In this document: piece after piece, positions 1-10,812 of the stretch
How the letters are laid out: every line of letters starts with the position of its first letter
Position numbering within the stretch: the stretch's first letter is position 1
NCBI GenBank assembly: GCA_009746045.1
Contig: RPFO01000250.1
Span: 1 to 30,000, forward strand
From: Mesostigma viride
Lineage: Eukaryota > Streptophyta > Mesostigmatophyceae > Mesostigmatales > Mesostigmataceae
DNA length: 30,000 nt
Reading direction: 5' to 3'
The notes under the pieces: model-generated
The model's input: the letters and a program-made list of their open reading frames with translations, nothing else
Told to the model about the DNA's origin: nothing
The model's database searches: none
Translations under genes and position numbers: made by a program

Positions 1-571
1 AGCGAGCTCTCAGCCGGAGGGTAGGCTCTGACATTACGGCTGCGGAGGGGAGGGGACAACCAACCATCCGTCGACAGCAGACATAGCATAAGAGAGGAAA
101 AGGTCTACAACTAGAGCTTATGCAGGGTTTTATAACTCCTGCAGCAGGCGACTACACCCATCTAGCTCACTCTCAGTATACCAGACCTTATCTACCTCAC
201 TACGAGCATACATCCACTTCACCTTATACTGGCGCTGGGTACCGCGGCCTTTTTTGATATCTCTATGGGCCACGATACCCTCTACCTCATCCTCTACCTC
301 ACCAGTATCCGGGTTATGCCTCTAAAGGGGCAGGGGCTAATTCCTACCAGCGAACGTGCTCTGATGATAGAGCTTCAGCTGGCTTCTATGAAAGGTGCGA
401 AGAGTGGGTCTGCCAAGAGGTAGGAATATCTATCTCATACAGAAAATTACCTACTCTAGACAACACACGGAAGGGTCCTAAGAAGGCGGGCCTAAGTTTC
501 ACTTTCAGTTCAGCTTCGAACTTATGAGCGAAGCGGCCTGAACACGGGGCCTTCTACTAAGACTAAATCTC
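1..571. other. Unassigned flank with a Tyr/Pro-rich plus-strand reading frame
   Basis: No gene is recognised here. A plus-strand frame runs from an ATG at 120 to a TGA at 525-527 (136 codons) with a single internal TGA at 255-257, directly after a T6 run. The predicted product is rich in Tyr, Pro, Ser and His in its first two thirds and more basic at the end, which resembles the low-complexity part of a Gag or coat-like protein but matches no family I know. The minus strand continues out of the degenerate integrase that ends at 572. The 3' LTR of that old gypsy element should lie here or further left, but I could not find a partner repeat for it inside the window. Confidence 0.25.
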
Positions 572-1469
572 CTATTCTATCTCAGGTGCTCTTCTATCTA
601 ATGAGGCACGCAACCTAGCAAGGTATTTGGCCTGCGCCCTATGGTACCCTGCAATAGCGTTGTCGTGTGCATTCTTCATCTTATCTAATAACGCCTGCAC
701 ACCTTCTACAGTATCCCGGGACACATCATCCTTGTCCCTTAAAGGACTAGCTAAGAGAGAGGTAGGGGTAAGAGGTTGTCTACCAGTATCTAGGAAGAAG
801 GGCGTATAACCATGCGCAGCCTGAGGGCAGTTGTTAAGGGAAAACTCTACCAAACATAGGTAATCCTCCCAATCACTCCCAGAGCCATTCACATGAGTGA
901 CGCAGAGCTTCTTCCACTACCTATTCAAACGTTCTACTAAATGAGACGAGGAGGAGTGGTAGGCAGTACCGAAGGTGACCTTGGTACCGATAGCAGCGAA
1001 GAACTGCTGCCAAAAATCAGAAGTAAATAACTTATCCTTATCACTAATAAACTGCCTACTCAAACCATGATATCTATATACGTTATTAAGGTATAGGCGT
1101 GCGCAATCGCGTGCGGTGAGTTCTAAGGGACACGGCACGAGATGACACATACGAGTAAAACGATCTACAAAAACAAGGATCTGGGCGTTACTCTATCATT
1201 CTTCCTAAAAGGTCCTACAAAATCCATCATAATGGAGTCCCACGGCATGATGGGATCAGTAAGGTCCTAGGCTCTGCTATCTGTCCTACATTGTTGGGTT
1301 TCATCTCCTGGCAAGATTGACAGGTTCTAACATACTCATCTACATCCTTTAAAAGGGAAGGCCAGTAGTAAGAGCGGGCTACTAGGTCCCGTACCCGTTT
1401 ACCACCCTGGTGAGCAGCTAAGTCCATGCAACTCAAAGAGCAAGGAGGAGCGACAGATAGGAGGGACAT
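572..1469 (-). pseudogene. Integrase remnant of the old gypsy element
   Basis: Three minus-strand pieces in different frames make up a broken integrase. The piece at 1227-1469 has the end of the zinc-binding domain: a His-Gln-Gly-Gly segment followed by the typical Tyr-Tyr-Trp-Pro and a Cys-x2-Cys pair. The piece at 917-1150 holds the middle and end of the catalytic core, with a Ser-Asp-Lys-Asp stretch in the position of the second catalytic Asp and a Val-Glu-Arg-Leu-Asn-Arg segment carrying the catalytic Glu. The usual HPQSDGQ-type segment before that Glu has drifted. The piece at 572-892 covers the post-core region with a tryptophan-containing start and a Tyr-Thr-Pro-Phe-Phe motif typical of gypsy integrases. 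Stops and frameshifts between pieces mean no functional enzyme can be made. Confidence 0.8.
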
Positions 1470-1989
1470 ACAGGCGCCATTGAGGGGGAGAATCTGCTAT
1501 CTGCACATATAAAAATCCACCTACAAATTTACAAGGGTGCTTGCCTAATTGTTGGGGATGGGCAGCAATGGCAGCTAATGCTTCCGGCTCAGTGGCCGTA
1601 AATCTACTAATAAGACGTTCGAGATCAGAGGTAGCATCGCTACAGAGGTAATCCAGAGCAGGTTTAAAGAGATCTCCTACCGCCTTGCCAAAGAGAAGGG
1701 GAGTCCTAGAGGGACTATGTGTTCATAAGACTTTCCTGACCTAGTCGCTATATGGCTGAGCGGTTATAGAAATTTTATTTTTCCCCTCCCCCCCCACCGA
1801 GACCACAGGAAGGGCCTCACACGGGAGAGAGAGTCCCTACGTGAGAAAGGAGATCAGGCATGCGAACAGCTGTATGAAAGAGGTAGGCATAGGATTATCA
1901 TCAGGTAGTTCACCATACGGGTTACACCCATAGTAGTAGGAACTAGAGTAGTATTGAGAACATCAAGGTCTCGAAAAAGGAGTAATCTG
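1470..1989 (-). pseudogene. Decayed link between RNase H and integrase
   Basis: This stretch lies between the RNase H and integrase remnants of the old gypsy element and should encode the connector and the first His residues of the integrase zinc domain. I see only short broken pieces in all minus frames. A polycytosine run lies at about 1780-1796. Nothing else is recognisable. Confidence 0.4.
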
Positions 1990-2530
1990 CACGACGAGAG
2001 AGTGCATCTGGTACTATGTTGTCTACACCCTTAACATACTGAAGTTTAAAAGGGGAAAACTGTGCTAAAAATTCCATCCAGCGCGCTTGACGAGGGTAAG
2101 GTTGGGTTGTGAGAGAAGATGGGTAAGAGGGCGGTGATCTGTCTTCTGGATAACTAATCTATAAGGATCAAGCTCACAGGGTTCATTCAGACAAACATCA
2201 AATTGAGCACCTTTAAGGAAGTGCTGCACGCGTGGCAACAATACACCACAGCTAATAGTTCTTGCTGGTGTACGGGATAGTTACGCTCCGCAGGAAGCAT
2301 TGTCCTAGAGATATACTCAATTGGCTGTAAGCCCTGACCCTGATCCTGGAGAAGGACGCCCCCTATAGCTACCTTGCTAGCATCTGTAGCTACAACAAAG
2401 GGTTTTAGTAGTATCCGGTAGGATGAGTACGGGAGGGGAGAGGAGTAGGGATTTTAGACACTGAAAAGCCGACTGACATTCACTACTCCAAACAAAGGGG
2501 TATCCTTCTTTAATAGATGATTAATAGGGG
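1990..2530 (-). pseudogene. RNase H remnant of the old gypsy element
   Basis: No long frame is left, but conceptual translation of the minus strand in shifting frames gives clear RNase H pieces. Around 2440-2520 is the Phe-Val-Trp-Ser-x4-Ser-Ala-Phe-type segment that joins RT to RNase H. Around 2290-2410 there is a Val-Ala-Thr-Asp-Ala-Ser segment with the first catalytic Asp. Around 2130-2170 there is a Thr-Asp-His-Arg-Pro-Leu segment. Around 1990-2100 is the final segment ending in Asp-Ala-Leu-Ser-Arg. This is the order expected downstream of a gypsy RT. Several stops and frame changes show that it is inactive. Confidence 0.7.
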
Positions 2531-2683
2531 CTGCTATAGTTGCGAAACGCGGGATAAAACGCCTATAGTAAGAAGCAATTCCTAGGAAACTTACGACACC
2601 TTAACGTCGGTAGGGTAGGCCATTCCTGAATTGACTTAGTCTTGTCTGGGTGGTAGCAACCCCGGCATCTGACAGAACGTGCC

Positions 2684-3761
2684 CTAGAAGGGGACACTTC
2701 TACCAGAGCGAACTTTAGCACGGCGCGCCCATAAAGAATTTTCAGCCATGATTTCTAGTACTTTCTTTAAATCACGTAGGTGCGTTTCAAAATCAGGAGA
2801 ATAAATAAGGATATCATCTAAGTAAGCTTGAGCACAAGAACGGTCATGCTCAGATAAGGAAACAGAGGAGAAGGAAGGATCCTTTAGATCAGAGGACACT
2901 TGAGGAAGGTGGGAATTTCCCATAACAGGTCTAAGCACTTCATTCATTAACATTTGGAAAGAGGCAGGAGAGTTACAGAGTCCCATAGCCGCTACTCTAA
3001 ATTGATAGTGCCCAAAAGGGGTAGCAAAGGCGGTTTTGTGGCAATCCTCAGGAGCTATACGTAGTTGCCAAAAACCATCCGCACAATCTAGTACTGTGAA
3101 ACAGGTAGAACCTTTAACTTTATTGAATATATCATCAATACGAGGTAGAGGGTATTTAGACTTCACAGTAATATCGTTAACTTCCTATAATCAGTAACTA
3201 GGCGAAACTTGCCATTTGGCTTAGGAACTAACAGGACACCAGCGGAATAGGGGGAGTTACTAGGCTCATCAATCCTGCTTCTAATAGTGATACTAAAATC
3301 TGTTTTAGTTCCTTTAATTCTGTAGGGCCCATTCTATACATCGGAGAGTGCGTAGGAACTGCACCGTCCTTGATAACTACACGGTCTAAAACAGAACGAG
3401 GAGGAGGATAAGAAGGAGTCTTTTCTTCAAATACTTTTGAGGAATCTATCACAGCCATGTATCTGACTATTTCATTTTCAGTAAATCCCACTCCTATTGT
3501 ATCCACTGTATTTACCTCTATATCCACACTATTATTAGTGATAGGTATCTCCTGTACTTCTAACTGAAGGAACATACATAATAGGTATCCATATTCCTTT
3601 AGTTCAGATCGCAATTCGTCATTGGACATTAATACTTCAGGTATAGGTCTCACAGGAGGATCAACAGGTGTAGGAGGAGTAATATCTACCAAGGATAAAT
3701 TTTCTAATCTATAATGACGTTCTGGTACCCAGTAAGAGCTATCTGGAAACCAAATGACCAT
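2684..3761 (-). pseudogene. Reverse transcriptase remnant of the old gypsy element
   Basis: Two frames contribute. The upstream one (3228-3761) ends with the RT entry segment, including a Pro-Met-Tyr-Arg-Met sequence and a Leu-Leu-Glu-Ala-Gly-Leu motif. The downstream one (2684-3166) holds fingers and palm: Tyr-Pro-Leu-Pro-Arg-Ile-Asp-Asp, a Leu-Asp-Cys-Ala-Asp-Gly-Phe-Trp-Gln motif with the first catalytic Asp, the Phe-Gly-His-Tyr-Gln-Phe segment, and the active-site Tyr-Leu-Asp-Asp. About 25-30 extra, mostly polar residues lie between the conserved Asn-Glu-Val-Leu-Arg-Pro helix and the YLDD box, where gypsy RTs normally have only a handful. The join near 3167-3227 is frameshifted and the frame stops soon after the YLDD box, so the enzyme is broken. 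Confidence 0.85.
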
Positions 3762-4386
3762 AGTATCATAATTAATAGTGATTTTATTATCCTAGTGCCA
3801 ATCTAATCCTAGTAATACATCAGCTGTAGTGATAGGGCCTATAGTGGCCGTCAGGTTGACCGTACGTCCTTGTATGACCAGGGGAAGGGACACCGTACCC
3901 GGGGAATGACTGGTGCGACCGTCAGCATAATGGACAGTGACAGTTTTGTGTGAGGGGTAGGGACTAGTCCTAAACGCCTAACTAGGCCTCGCTCACAAAG
4001 GAGCTAGCCGCACCGCTATCCACTAACACAGAGACATTCAAGAGTTCATCAGCATGCAGGAAGGGATCTACAACAGTATGAGGGACGGTTAAGCCACCAT
4101 TCAAGAACATAAGAGGACGCACACGTAGTGGTAGGGATGATTCAGCTCCTACAGAGGTTATAAAAACAGGCAAACAAAAATTATTATCTGGGGTACTATC
4201 TAAGGACCTGTCCAGGTTACCCCCGGCTGACAGGCCTACTGTTCCCCCTCCCCCCCAAATCCATAGGAACGAACCCCGAAGAAGACCCTGGCGGAAAAGC
4301 CACTGCTGGAGGGTCACGAGGGATTGAAGAGGGTGCGGGAGCCTGATTATCATAGGGGAACCCTGGGGATCCTGTCTGCACAGCAT
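3762..4386 (-). pseudogene. Aspartic protease remnant of the old gypsy element
   Basis: The frame at 3982-4386 ends with a Leu-Val-Asp-Ser-Gly-Ala active-site box (Asp codon at about 4018-4020), after which the reading frame meets stops. About 200 bases further on the same strand (around 3791-3821) a Val-Leu-Leu-Gly-Leu-Asp-Trp segment gives the second conserved protease motif (ILG-type), followed by a TAG where a Trp codon would fit. The spacing is right for a retropepsin domain and its place between the zinc knuckle and RT is standard. A homopolymer run (C7 on the plus strand, 4250-4256) lies where the frame shifts between the Gag tail, with its Pro-Met-Asp-Leu-Gly motif, and this piece. 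Confidence 0.7.
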
Positions 4387-4394
4387 TCAGCCTA

Positions 4395-4583
4395 CTAGGG
4401 GTAGCTGAAGGAATGCGTCCTGAAGTGGGACGAATAGGAGCACGCTGAGGGTACGAGGAGGGCGAGCGTCGGGATGAGGGGGAGCACCGAAAGGAACTTG
4501 GGGCACTCACGTTTAAGATGACCTACTTCCTTACAATGATAGCAGGTGATATGAGAGACATCCAGAGCTGAAAGGTCAGTCAC
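4395..4583 (-). pseudogene. Gag zinc knuckle (CCHC) of the old gypsy element
   Basis: A short frame begins by overlapping the last bases of the main gag frame (a frameshift lies at about 4576-4583). It encodes a clean CCHC knuckle, Cys-x2-Cys-x4-His-x4-Cys, at about 4503-4544, the nucleic-acid-binding motif found near the C-terminus of Gag nucleocapsid. Downstream in a third frame (4217-4510) follows a Ser/Pro-rich tail. This fits the C-terminal end of Gag leading into the protease. Confidence 0.75.
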
Positions 4584-5964
4584 ACAGATATCTAATTCTT
4601 CTACATAGGAGTTCTCCTCCTCGGGGTAAGGCTAATATTATTAATACGGGAACGGGTAGAAGAGAAGGCGTGGAGAAGAAATCTGCTACTCGTAAAAGAT
4701 GCTGGCGCACATGCTTGAGGGGCAGGTCAGTAAAACGGTAGGCAGAGAACTGGCGCTTGACTTCACGCAATAAGGGTCTACTGAGGCCCTGAAGGAAGCG
4801 GGCACGTACTTCTGCGCCCGACAAATCCCTAATTCGTACCATCTGGGCATCAAACTCTTTCATATATTCTTTGAAGGACTTGGTACCCTGCTGCAAGGTG
4901 CCAAAGGATAATCTATCCTGCCAATCTGCATCGGGAGGGACTAAATGGTTCTCTAAACGCTTGAACAATTCTGCTACCGAGTTTGGGTAGGCATGAGAGG
5001 CAAGAGACTCACACTGGATGAGGTTAGCAAGTTCAGGAGTTATGCAGGTAGTAAGATAATGAGGGACTAGTACAGCATCAGAGAGGCGCCACCTATTGTG
5101 GTTCTGCCAGGACTCTGTGTTCTGGGTGAGCAACATAATGAAAGTGAAAAACTGTTGAGGGGAAGACTTGACATCCAGCTTAGGAAGGTTGGCAAAGAGG
5201 GGAAGAGCAGGAGGCTTAGGGGGATTAGAAGAATCAGTTTTTCCCATGGGGCCACTATCTTCCACTGCTACATAAGCGGGATAGAAGGAAGGGATAGGAA
5301 AAGTCTTGGGTAGGGGTCTAGAGGGAGCCACCGTTTCAGGATGGTGCCCATAGGAGAAGGGAACAGTATATTGCTCACGAAGAGATGAATAGTAGGCAAA
5401 ATGATCATAATTCCTATCATCTAGGGGCATGGTACTGAAATCATTATTAACTTCTAAATCAGCCACACGGCCGGTAGGGACATGGGCAGCCTCATAGGCC
5501 GTCTCAGGGTAGGACCAGGAAGCAGGTGGGTAAAAGGGAACTGCACTAGGGCGCCCAGAAGGGCCGACAGGGGCCGAGGTACGACCCGTGTTAATAGCAG
5601 GCATTGAAGGCACAGGGTGGGAAGGAGGCCTAGGAGCATTGTTAGTGTGTGAGGACCTGCTGGAGGGGTGAGCCAAGGTTGCAGAAGGGGCCGGGGCCTG
5701 GTTCACAACAAAAGAAGGTTCATCACTAAATCTGACTTGGGAAATACGTTGTTCATAGGTAGGTGGGGTAATTGAGGGACGACGGCGACCACCAGCAACA
5801 GGAGAAGGAGGTGAGGTACGCAGAATACCTTGAGGGGTGAGATGGTGTACCGTTTCCAAGGAGTCCCGTCGGTTACCACGAGTATTGTTATTGTTAGTGT
5901 TATTAGTATTATTATTATTATTATTGGTAGGTATAGGCGACATATCTCCACCCACTGGATCCAT
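4576..5964 (-). pseudogene. Gag polyprotein of the old gypsy element
   Basis: This is the longest frame left in the old element (462 codons). The N-terminal part is low complexity: an Asn/Thr run near residues 13-30, then Pro/Ser-rich sequence to about residue 240. From about residue 250 to 430 comes a globular helical segment with the features of the retrotransposon Gag capsid domain: a Phe-Phe-Thr-Phe region, Trp-Arg-Leu-Ser-Asp, then Phe-Lys-Glu-Tyr-Met-Lys-Glu-Phe-Asp and Arg-Phe-Leu-Gln-Gly-Leu. The frame ends by a frameshift just before the CCHC knuckle. Gag packages element RNA in cytoplasmic virus-like particles. Listed as a pseudogene because the rest of the element is broken, although this frame itself is open. 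Confidence 0.75.
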
Positions 5965-6055
5965 CTTTAATTACGTAAAGGAATAGGAATCTAGAAGAAA
6001 GCCACAAAGGAAAAATGAAAAACCTTGAAGGTATGCAGCAGGAACAAAATTAAAA

Positions 6056-6454
6056 TCAATCCTTTTTAACAACAGTAATGGATAGGGAACCAAACTCCAA
6101 AGTGAGAGGAGTATCTGAAGCAGATGCAGATGCAGATGCAGCCCGTTTAGGGGGAGAAGAAGGAGGGGTAGCAAAGACTAGAGCTTCTACTGGAGGACGA
6201 CCATAAGGAATAGGGCGTACATGAAGGCCTAAATCTGTTTGGCTATGATCTATAAGGAACTGCTGAGCTTCTTCGAAGGACATAAATTTCTTGTACCTAA
6301 TTACGTTGTATACACGATTCTGAACGATCTTCCTAGCGTCGGACCAAGAAAGGAAAATGGAGGACCATTGAGGCGTAATCACTACGTAATATTTAGCTAG
6401 ACTATTATCGCTAGAAGAATGGGAAGGAGCAGTAAAAGATCGCCGTTGGCTCAT
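6056..6454 (-). CDS. Small ORF with an RNase H1 N-terminal / viroplasmin-like domain
   Basis: I start the ORF at the ATG at 6454, which follows a good ACC context, rather than at the GTG at 6496, which lies inside the terminus of the CACTA-like insertion. Residues about 20-65 match the pattern of the RNase H1 hybrid-binding (viroplasmin) domain: Tyr-Tyr-Val-Val near the start, a Leu-Ser-Trp-Ser-Asp-Ala helix start, a Val-Gln-Asn-Arg-Val segment, then Tyr-Lys-Lys-Phe followed by Glu-Glu-Ala-Gln-Gln-Phe-Leu. The rest is Pro/Ser/Ala-rich. The family binds RNA:DNA hybrids or double-stranded RNA. It lies about 90 bases upstream of gag in the old gypsy element, so it is probably a leader ORF or an N-terminal Gag extension of that element. 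It contains no stop, unlike the pol region. Domain call is from pattern only. Confidence 0.6.
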   Translation of the reverse strand: MSQRRSFTAPSHSSSDNSLAKYYVVITPQWSSIFLSWSDARKIVQNRVYNVIRYKKFMSFEEAQQFLIDHSQTDLGLHVRPIPYGRPPVEALVFATPPSSPPKRAASASASASDTPLTLEFGSLSITVVKKD

Positions 6455-6493
6455 GGTAACGCACCTTGTTGTTCTTGAGTAGTCACGATAGGA

Positions 6494-6505
6494 CACTAGG
6501 AACTC
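6494..6505 (+). repeat. Left terminal inverted repeat of the CACTA-like element
   Basis: The sequence CACTAGGAACTC is the exact reverse complement of 11149-11160. It starts with the diagnostic CACTA pentamer and is preceded by the shared dinucleotide GA. Confidence 0.8.
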
Positions 6506-6840
6506 GGCTTTGAGAATGGGTGAGAAATGGTGAGAAAAAGGGTGAGAAAGGTGAGAAAAAGGGTGAGAAATGGGTGAGAATGGGTGAGAAAGGTGAGAAA
6601 AAAGGGTGAGAATGGGGTGAGAATGGGTGAGAAAACACGTTTCTCACCCGGGTGAGATTGCCCCAAAAAGGTGAAAAAAGGGGAAAAACGTGAGAAAAAT
6701 CTCAAAAAAACTGGACGTGAGATAAGTGAGAAAAACGGGAGGTGTGATACGTGAGAAAAGTGAGAAAATGAGGACGTGAGAAAAGTGAGAAAATCAGGAC
6801 GTGAGAAAAGTGAGAAAAGTGAGAAAACACAGCGCTGAAA
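6506..6840 (+). repeat. Left subterminal GTGAGAAA array
   Basis: About twenty direct copies of a GTGAGAAA-type word are separated by short G- or A-rich spacers. A 14-bp palindrome CTCACCCGGGTGAG lies at 6642-6655, where one copy is inverted. In the second half the copies are preceded by AC or AA (ACGTGAGAAA). Known CACTA elements use subterminal arrays of this kind as transposase-binding sites; that role here is inference. Confidence 0.75.
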
Positions 6841-8975
6841 AACACACCCATAATGCAATATGCTGGCAGCAGACACATGCATGCAGTGCCAGTAACAACC
6901 GCTGTTCAAAACAGCACGAACAATCATGATTTTTTCATTAAATGTTTGAATAATTTAATTGTTAACAGCTCAGGAACCCGTTGATTCAACTATTCAACAC
7001 TGTTTTTCTTCGGCATTCAATGCCTTTCATCAAATACTATATGGCAGCTAGCTAACAAAGCGGGCCGCTCGACAGGGCGTCACATGCTAACTTGAAAGTG
7101 GGACCGCTTGCAATTTATTCTCGTGGTGCCTGCAAGAAATCAAGCAAACCGACACAATATATGCAAGAGGAAAAGAAATCAGATCCTTGACATAGATGTA
7201 AGCGTTCTACAATGATCTTGAGCTCATCACCACCTAACAATCCATGCAGCAAATGTGTATGGCAAATCAAACCAAGCAACATACAATTCCACACATCCAT
7301 GCATGCAAGAGGGGAAAAAAAAACAGGCCCTTGCAGATAAACATCTATACCTTCAAATGCATTCCAAAACGTGAAGCATGCCAATGCTTGTCATGCATGC
7401 CCCCAATGCAGGCATAGAAAGGGAAACTAAAGTGAAAGGGAATGCAAGGCTGGTGGCGCACACCATATTTTGAATAGATGTATAGGTGAGCATACTAGCC
7501 TACAAGGCATAGCTGCTATGCAAGAAGATGCAACATACCAGTTCGTGCAACTGCAAATAGAAAGTTCTAATGATGGCGGGCTTTACAAAGCAAAGGACGC
7601 TCAAATTGCCACAAATAGAAGCCACCAGCGACAAGCGTTTAGTCGATAGCAAATCATTGAGTAATCAAGGCCAATCAAGTTTGAAATAACCTCCAAAGCC
7701 TCAGAACTGCTCAACGAGATGAAGAAAGTCATCTAACAAGGCCATGTATTCCTAATGGCAAGGCATATCACTGGAAAGAGAAGAATGAGACGAAAATCCA
7801 GCAAACCTCTTGCTATGGTGTTGCAAGCGAGTGAGAACAAAAAATTCAAAATGAAAAGACTTCCTGATTGCTCTCACCAGTAAAGGGATTTCGTTTGCAG
7901 GCATGCGGAGATTTGGAGAGAACCATTTTAAAGATGCCAAGTAAGCTCTGGATATCAAAGAGGATCATGCAACTCAATGCCGACAACACGGAATGGCATA
8001 CGTTCGCTCACCATGCTGCAGAACAATCACCCAGCATAGAGACCCAGAGGCTCTACTAGCGTAGACGGATAGGCCGCCGCATGCCGGTCTAACGGCATGA
8101 CGCTGCCAACAAATGTACAAAGTGCAGCACGCAATGCAAACAGTAAAAGGATGTAAGAACCAGAAGCACAAGTGCAGTTAAGACTGGATCTGAAGCCATC
8201 CGGCCAGGTCTCTCCACATCGCACACTTCCAAGTTCCAACTCCGAAACTTCCTTCTGCAGCATTCAATTCAACAAGTTCAAACGAACGAATGCTATGTGC
8301 ATCTGAAACCCTTGCATCGCGCCGCACACCACTGGGAGCAGTTCTTTAATATTGGCAACGCATGAGGCATACAGAATCCATGGCCATGTTATAAAAGCAC
8401 TCACTTGCTCACCTGAGGTCATAGCAGGAAACCGCCGGGTTTCTATAGCAGTCTAACATTGCGACGAGGACTAGCTTGTTAGTCATACGCCTGCCTGAGC
8501 TTTCTCCTTGACAGCTTTCTGCTCTGAAATTTAAAGCTGGTCGAAGGCGCTGCCTTTGCAAAGGAAAGTCGTCCCGGTGACTTCCTCCAGTCCAATCCAT
8601 GGGCCAATCCACAAATTCCCTTCCAAACCTAAGAGCCGCATACATAACCACTGCTAGCCTGTCATCGAACCTCCCATCCTCCTGCCATTACCTTTCAGAA
8701 TCAATTAGCTGTACACTCCCAGCGCAAACGCGAAGTGAAATGTGGGGTAATCACGTCCTGTCGACCACACCCAAAAGCAGTTCTAGCTGCACTACTACAT
8801 GTGTTTATGGCCGTTGGCGCAAAAGCATGTCGGTTGCTGGCGTCGATCCGAAACCAGCGGCAACCGCTAGTTTTTGAACTGTACAGGCCAAGCGACAGAA
8901 TCTTTCCGCAACGGCAATACGGGCGAAGATCACACTGCAATGTCACTCTGCACACCCATTGGCATCTACAATAAT
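6841..8975. other. Interior of the CACTA-like element, no gene recognised
   Basis: Composition is close to balanced and only short frames occur on either strand. Two diverged copies of an ATGCAAGAGG(A/G)-led segment lie near 7158 and 7300, hinting at an old local duplication. I see no transposase motif, no tRNA and no clear exon. Captured host fragments are possible but not visible. Confidence 0.5.
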
Positions 8976-9225
8976 AAAATCCTGGGATCGTGATTCTAAT
9001 CCGTACATCGTCAGCATAATTCAAACGAATGGACATATGGCTTGCCATTATGACTTGATACTAAGGTAAATGTACACGCTCTGCACATCCCTGCCAGAGA
9101 AAAATCCTGGGTACGTGATTCTAATCCGTACATCGTCAGCAAAATTCAAACGAATGGACATATGGCTTGCCATTATGACTTGATACTAAGGTAAATGTAC
9201 ACGCTGTACACATCGCTGCCGGAGA
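8976..9225. repeat. Two-copy 125-bp tandem duplication
   Basis: Positions 8976-9100 and 9101-9225 are direct copies with a constant 125-bp offset and only a handful of differences, concentrated at the ends. The duplication lies inside the CACTA-like element and has no coding potential that I can recognise. Confidence 0.85.
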
Positions 9226-10812
9226 CTGAGCGGCGTAACCGTAACTTCATTTCAGGAGCCCGGCATTGCAAAGCTTGACCTTCCGAGTTGCGAGCCGTGT
9301 GACCGTTGCATTCATGTGGTGCGACTCGACAAGATGATGAAGGCATCGTTTCCCCAGTGTGAGTCCTTCCTACATTCAAAGCAAGGGCCAGGGAAGCTAG
9401 GTCGGCGATCGGCGCGATCACGGGACTGCAAGATGTCTATAGCAATAATGCAACCTTGCAACCTTATATATCTAGATTGATGAAGCGCTGAAAAGGCATG
9501 TAGATTGACTGGATTATGTGCGTGCAGTACCCATCGAAGTTTTCAGGTCGAACAGAGGATTTAAATTGAGGACGAGACATGAATGGCATCGTTTAGAAGC
9601 ATTGAAGTCATATTCGGTAGAGATGAAAGATACGGTAAATACACTACCGAACTTCCAGACCTGCATGCTTTCTTAACTCATAAGGTGAGCACGTTCTTCC
9701 TCATATGGTGGAATGTCTGGCCCAGTGTATTCGTCATGCTTCTGTAATTTACTGGTCGTTGGGGACCTGCCGTTGAGAGGGTGTCTTCCGAACGATTTCT
9801 TGTTATGGTGTTGACCACCATGCAAATCACTGCTTGTTTCTTTTGTATGCTGTGTATTGTGGTTTGTTCGTCGATTTTTTTCTTCGTGTGCATGTCTAAA
9901 GACAATGCGGCGACCGAGGAGCATGCGGCCCTATCGCAGAGACGGGACGAGGAACGTCGTTGGCATCGAAGGCTATAGAAGCGCGGTGAAAGTTTTTGGT
10001 GAGCAATCGCTTTTTTAGTTGTTTCAATTCGTATTTGTGAATCTGTCGGTAACCATTGCTTTCAATCCTTCTCTTCCGATTCATTTGCTGTCAACGTCCA
10101 ATGCGCGGCACCTTTGCAAACCATACCTTTATTTGTTAGCAATCAGAGTAGCAGTTTTTGCAAGGTAATGTTTTCCTTATTTGCAGTTGCCCTCACTGGC
10201 ATGCTTTCGCTTTTGTTCATTCAGCTACACAGGCTACTAACTGGACCGGCTATATTATACCGTTCTGTATGCCTGCTTGAGTGACTGCCGACAATCTAGC
10301 GGGGTTGAGGCATAACCTACTTCACCATAGGATGTTTTGCTGGGCAACAACGATCTGCCGCCTGACTGGTCCGCCCCCTGCCTTGCTGTACCGGTGTCCT
10401 CTTCAATTGCGGTGCTCTGTGTGCCTGCAGGACCATAGAGAACGGCTGGCAGCCCTGTGGCTCTGTCCAAAGAAGCATGAATCGTGATGAAGAAGCATAT
10501 AGATTGGGCCTGTTATTATTAGATGGTCATAGTCGCAGCATCTGCAGAAAATATGACAGGCCTAGCTTTTTGCCGCCTTTGTTCACAATGATGTAAACAT
10601 TTTGATGAGATAACCAACGTGGGGCTAAATCTTGATTGTAATCGTATATTTCTAATAAAAAACAACTCGTTTGGAATGATGGCCTGTTAAGCTGTGTTTA
10701 ACAAGGCCTGTGTATTGTATGAACCCTATATTGCACCTTTGTGGTGCACCCTATAATGCATATCAAAGTGGTTGAGTTTTTTTTCACGTTAAGGACTTCA
10801 TGAAATAAAGCT
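9226..10812. other. Interior of the CACTA-like element, no gene recognised
   Basis: Only short frames without recognisable domains are present. The last 250 bases before the right subterminal array are A/T-rich with several AATAAA-like words (for example near 10653 and 10803), which could serve as polyadenylation signals for a lost or unseen internal gene. No other structure was found. Confidence 0.45.

Noticed and set aside
1-30. Short match (GCTCTCAGCCG) to the start of the L repeat
   Set aside because: Similarity stops after about 15 bases on either side; it is compatible with chance.
6496-6927. 143-codon Phe/Ser/Leu-rich minus-strand ORF
   Set aside because: It is a translation of the GTGAGAAA subterminal array and has no independent coding signal.
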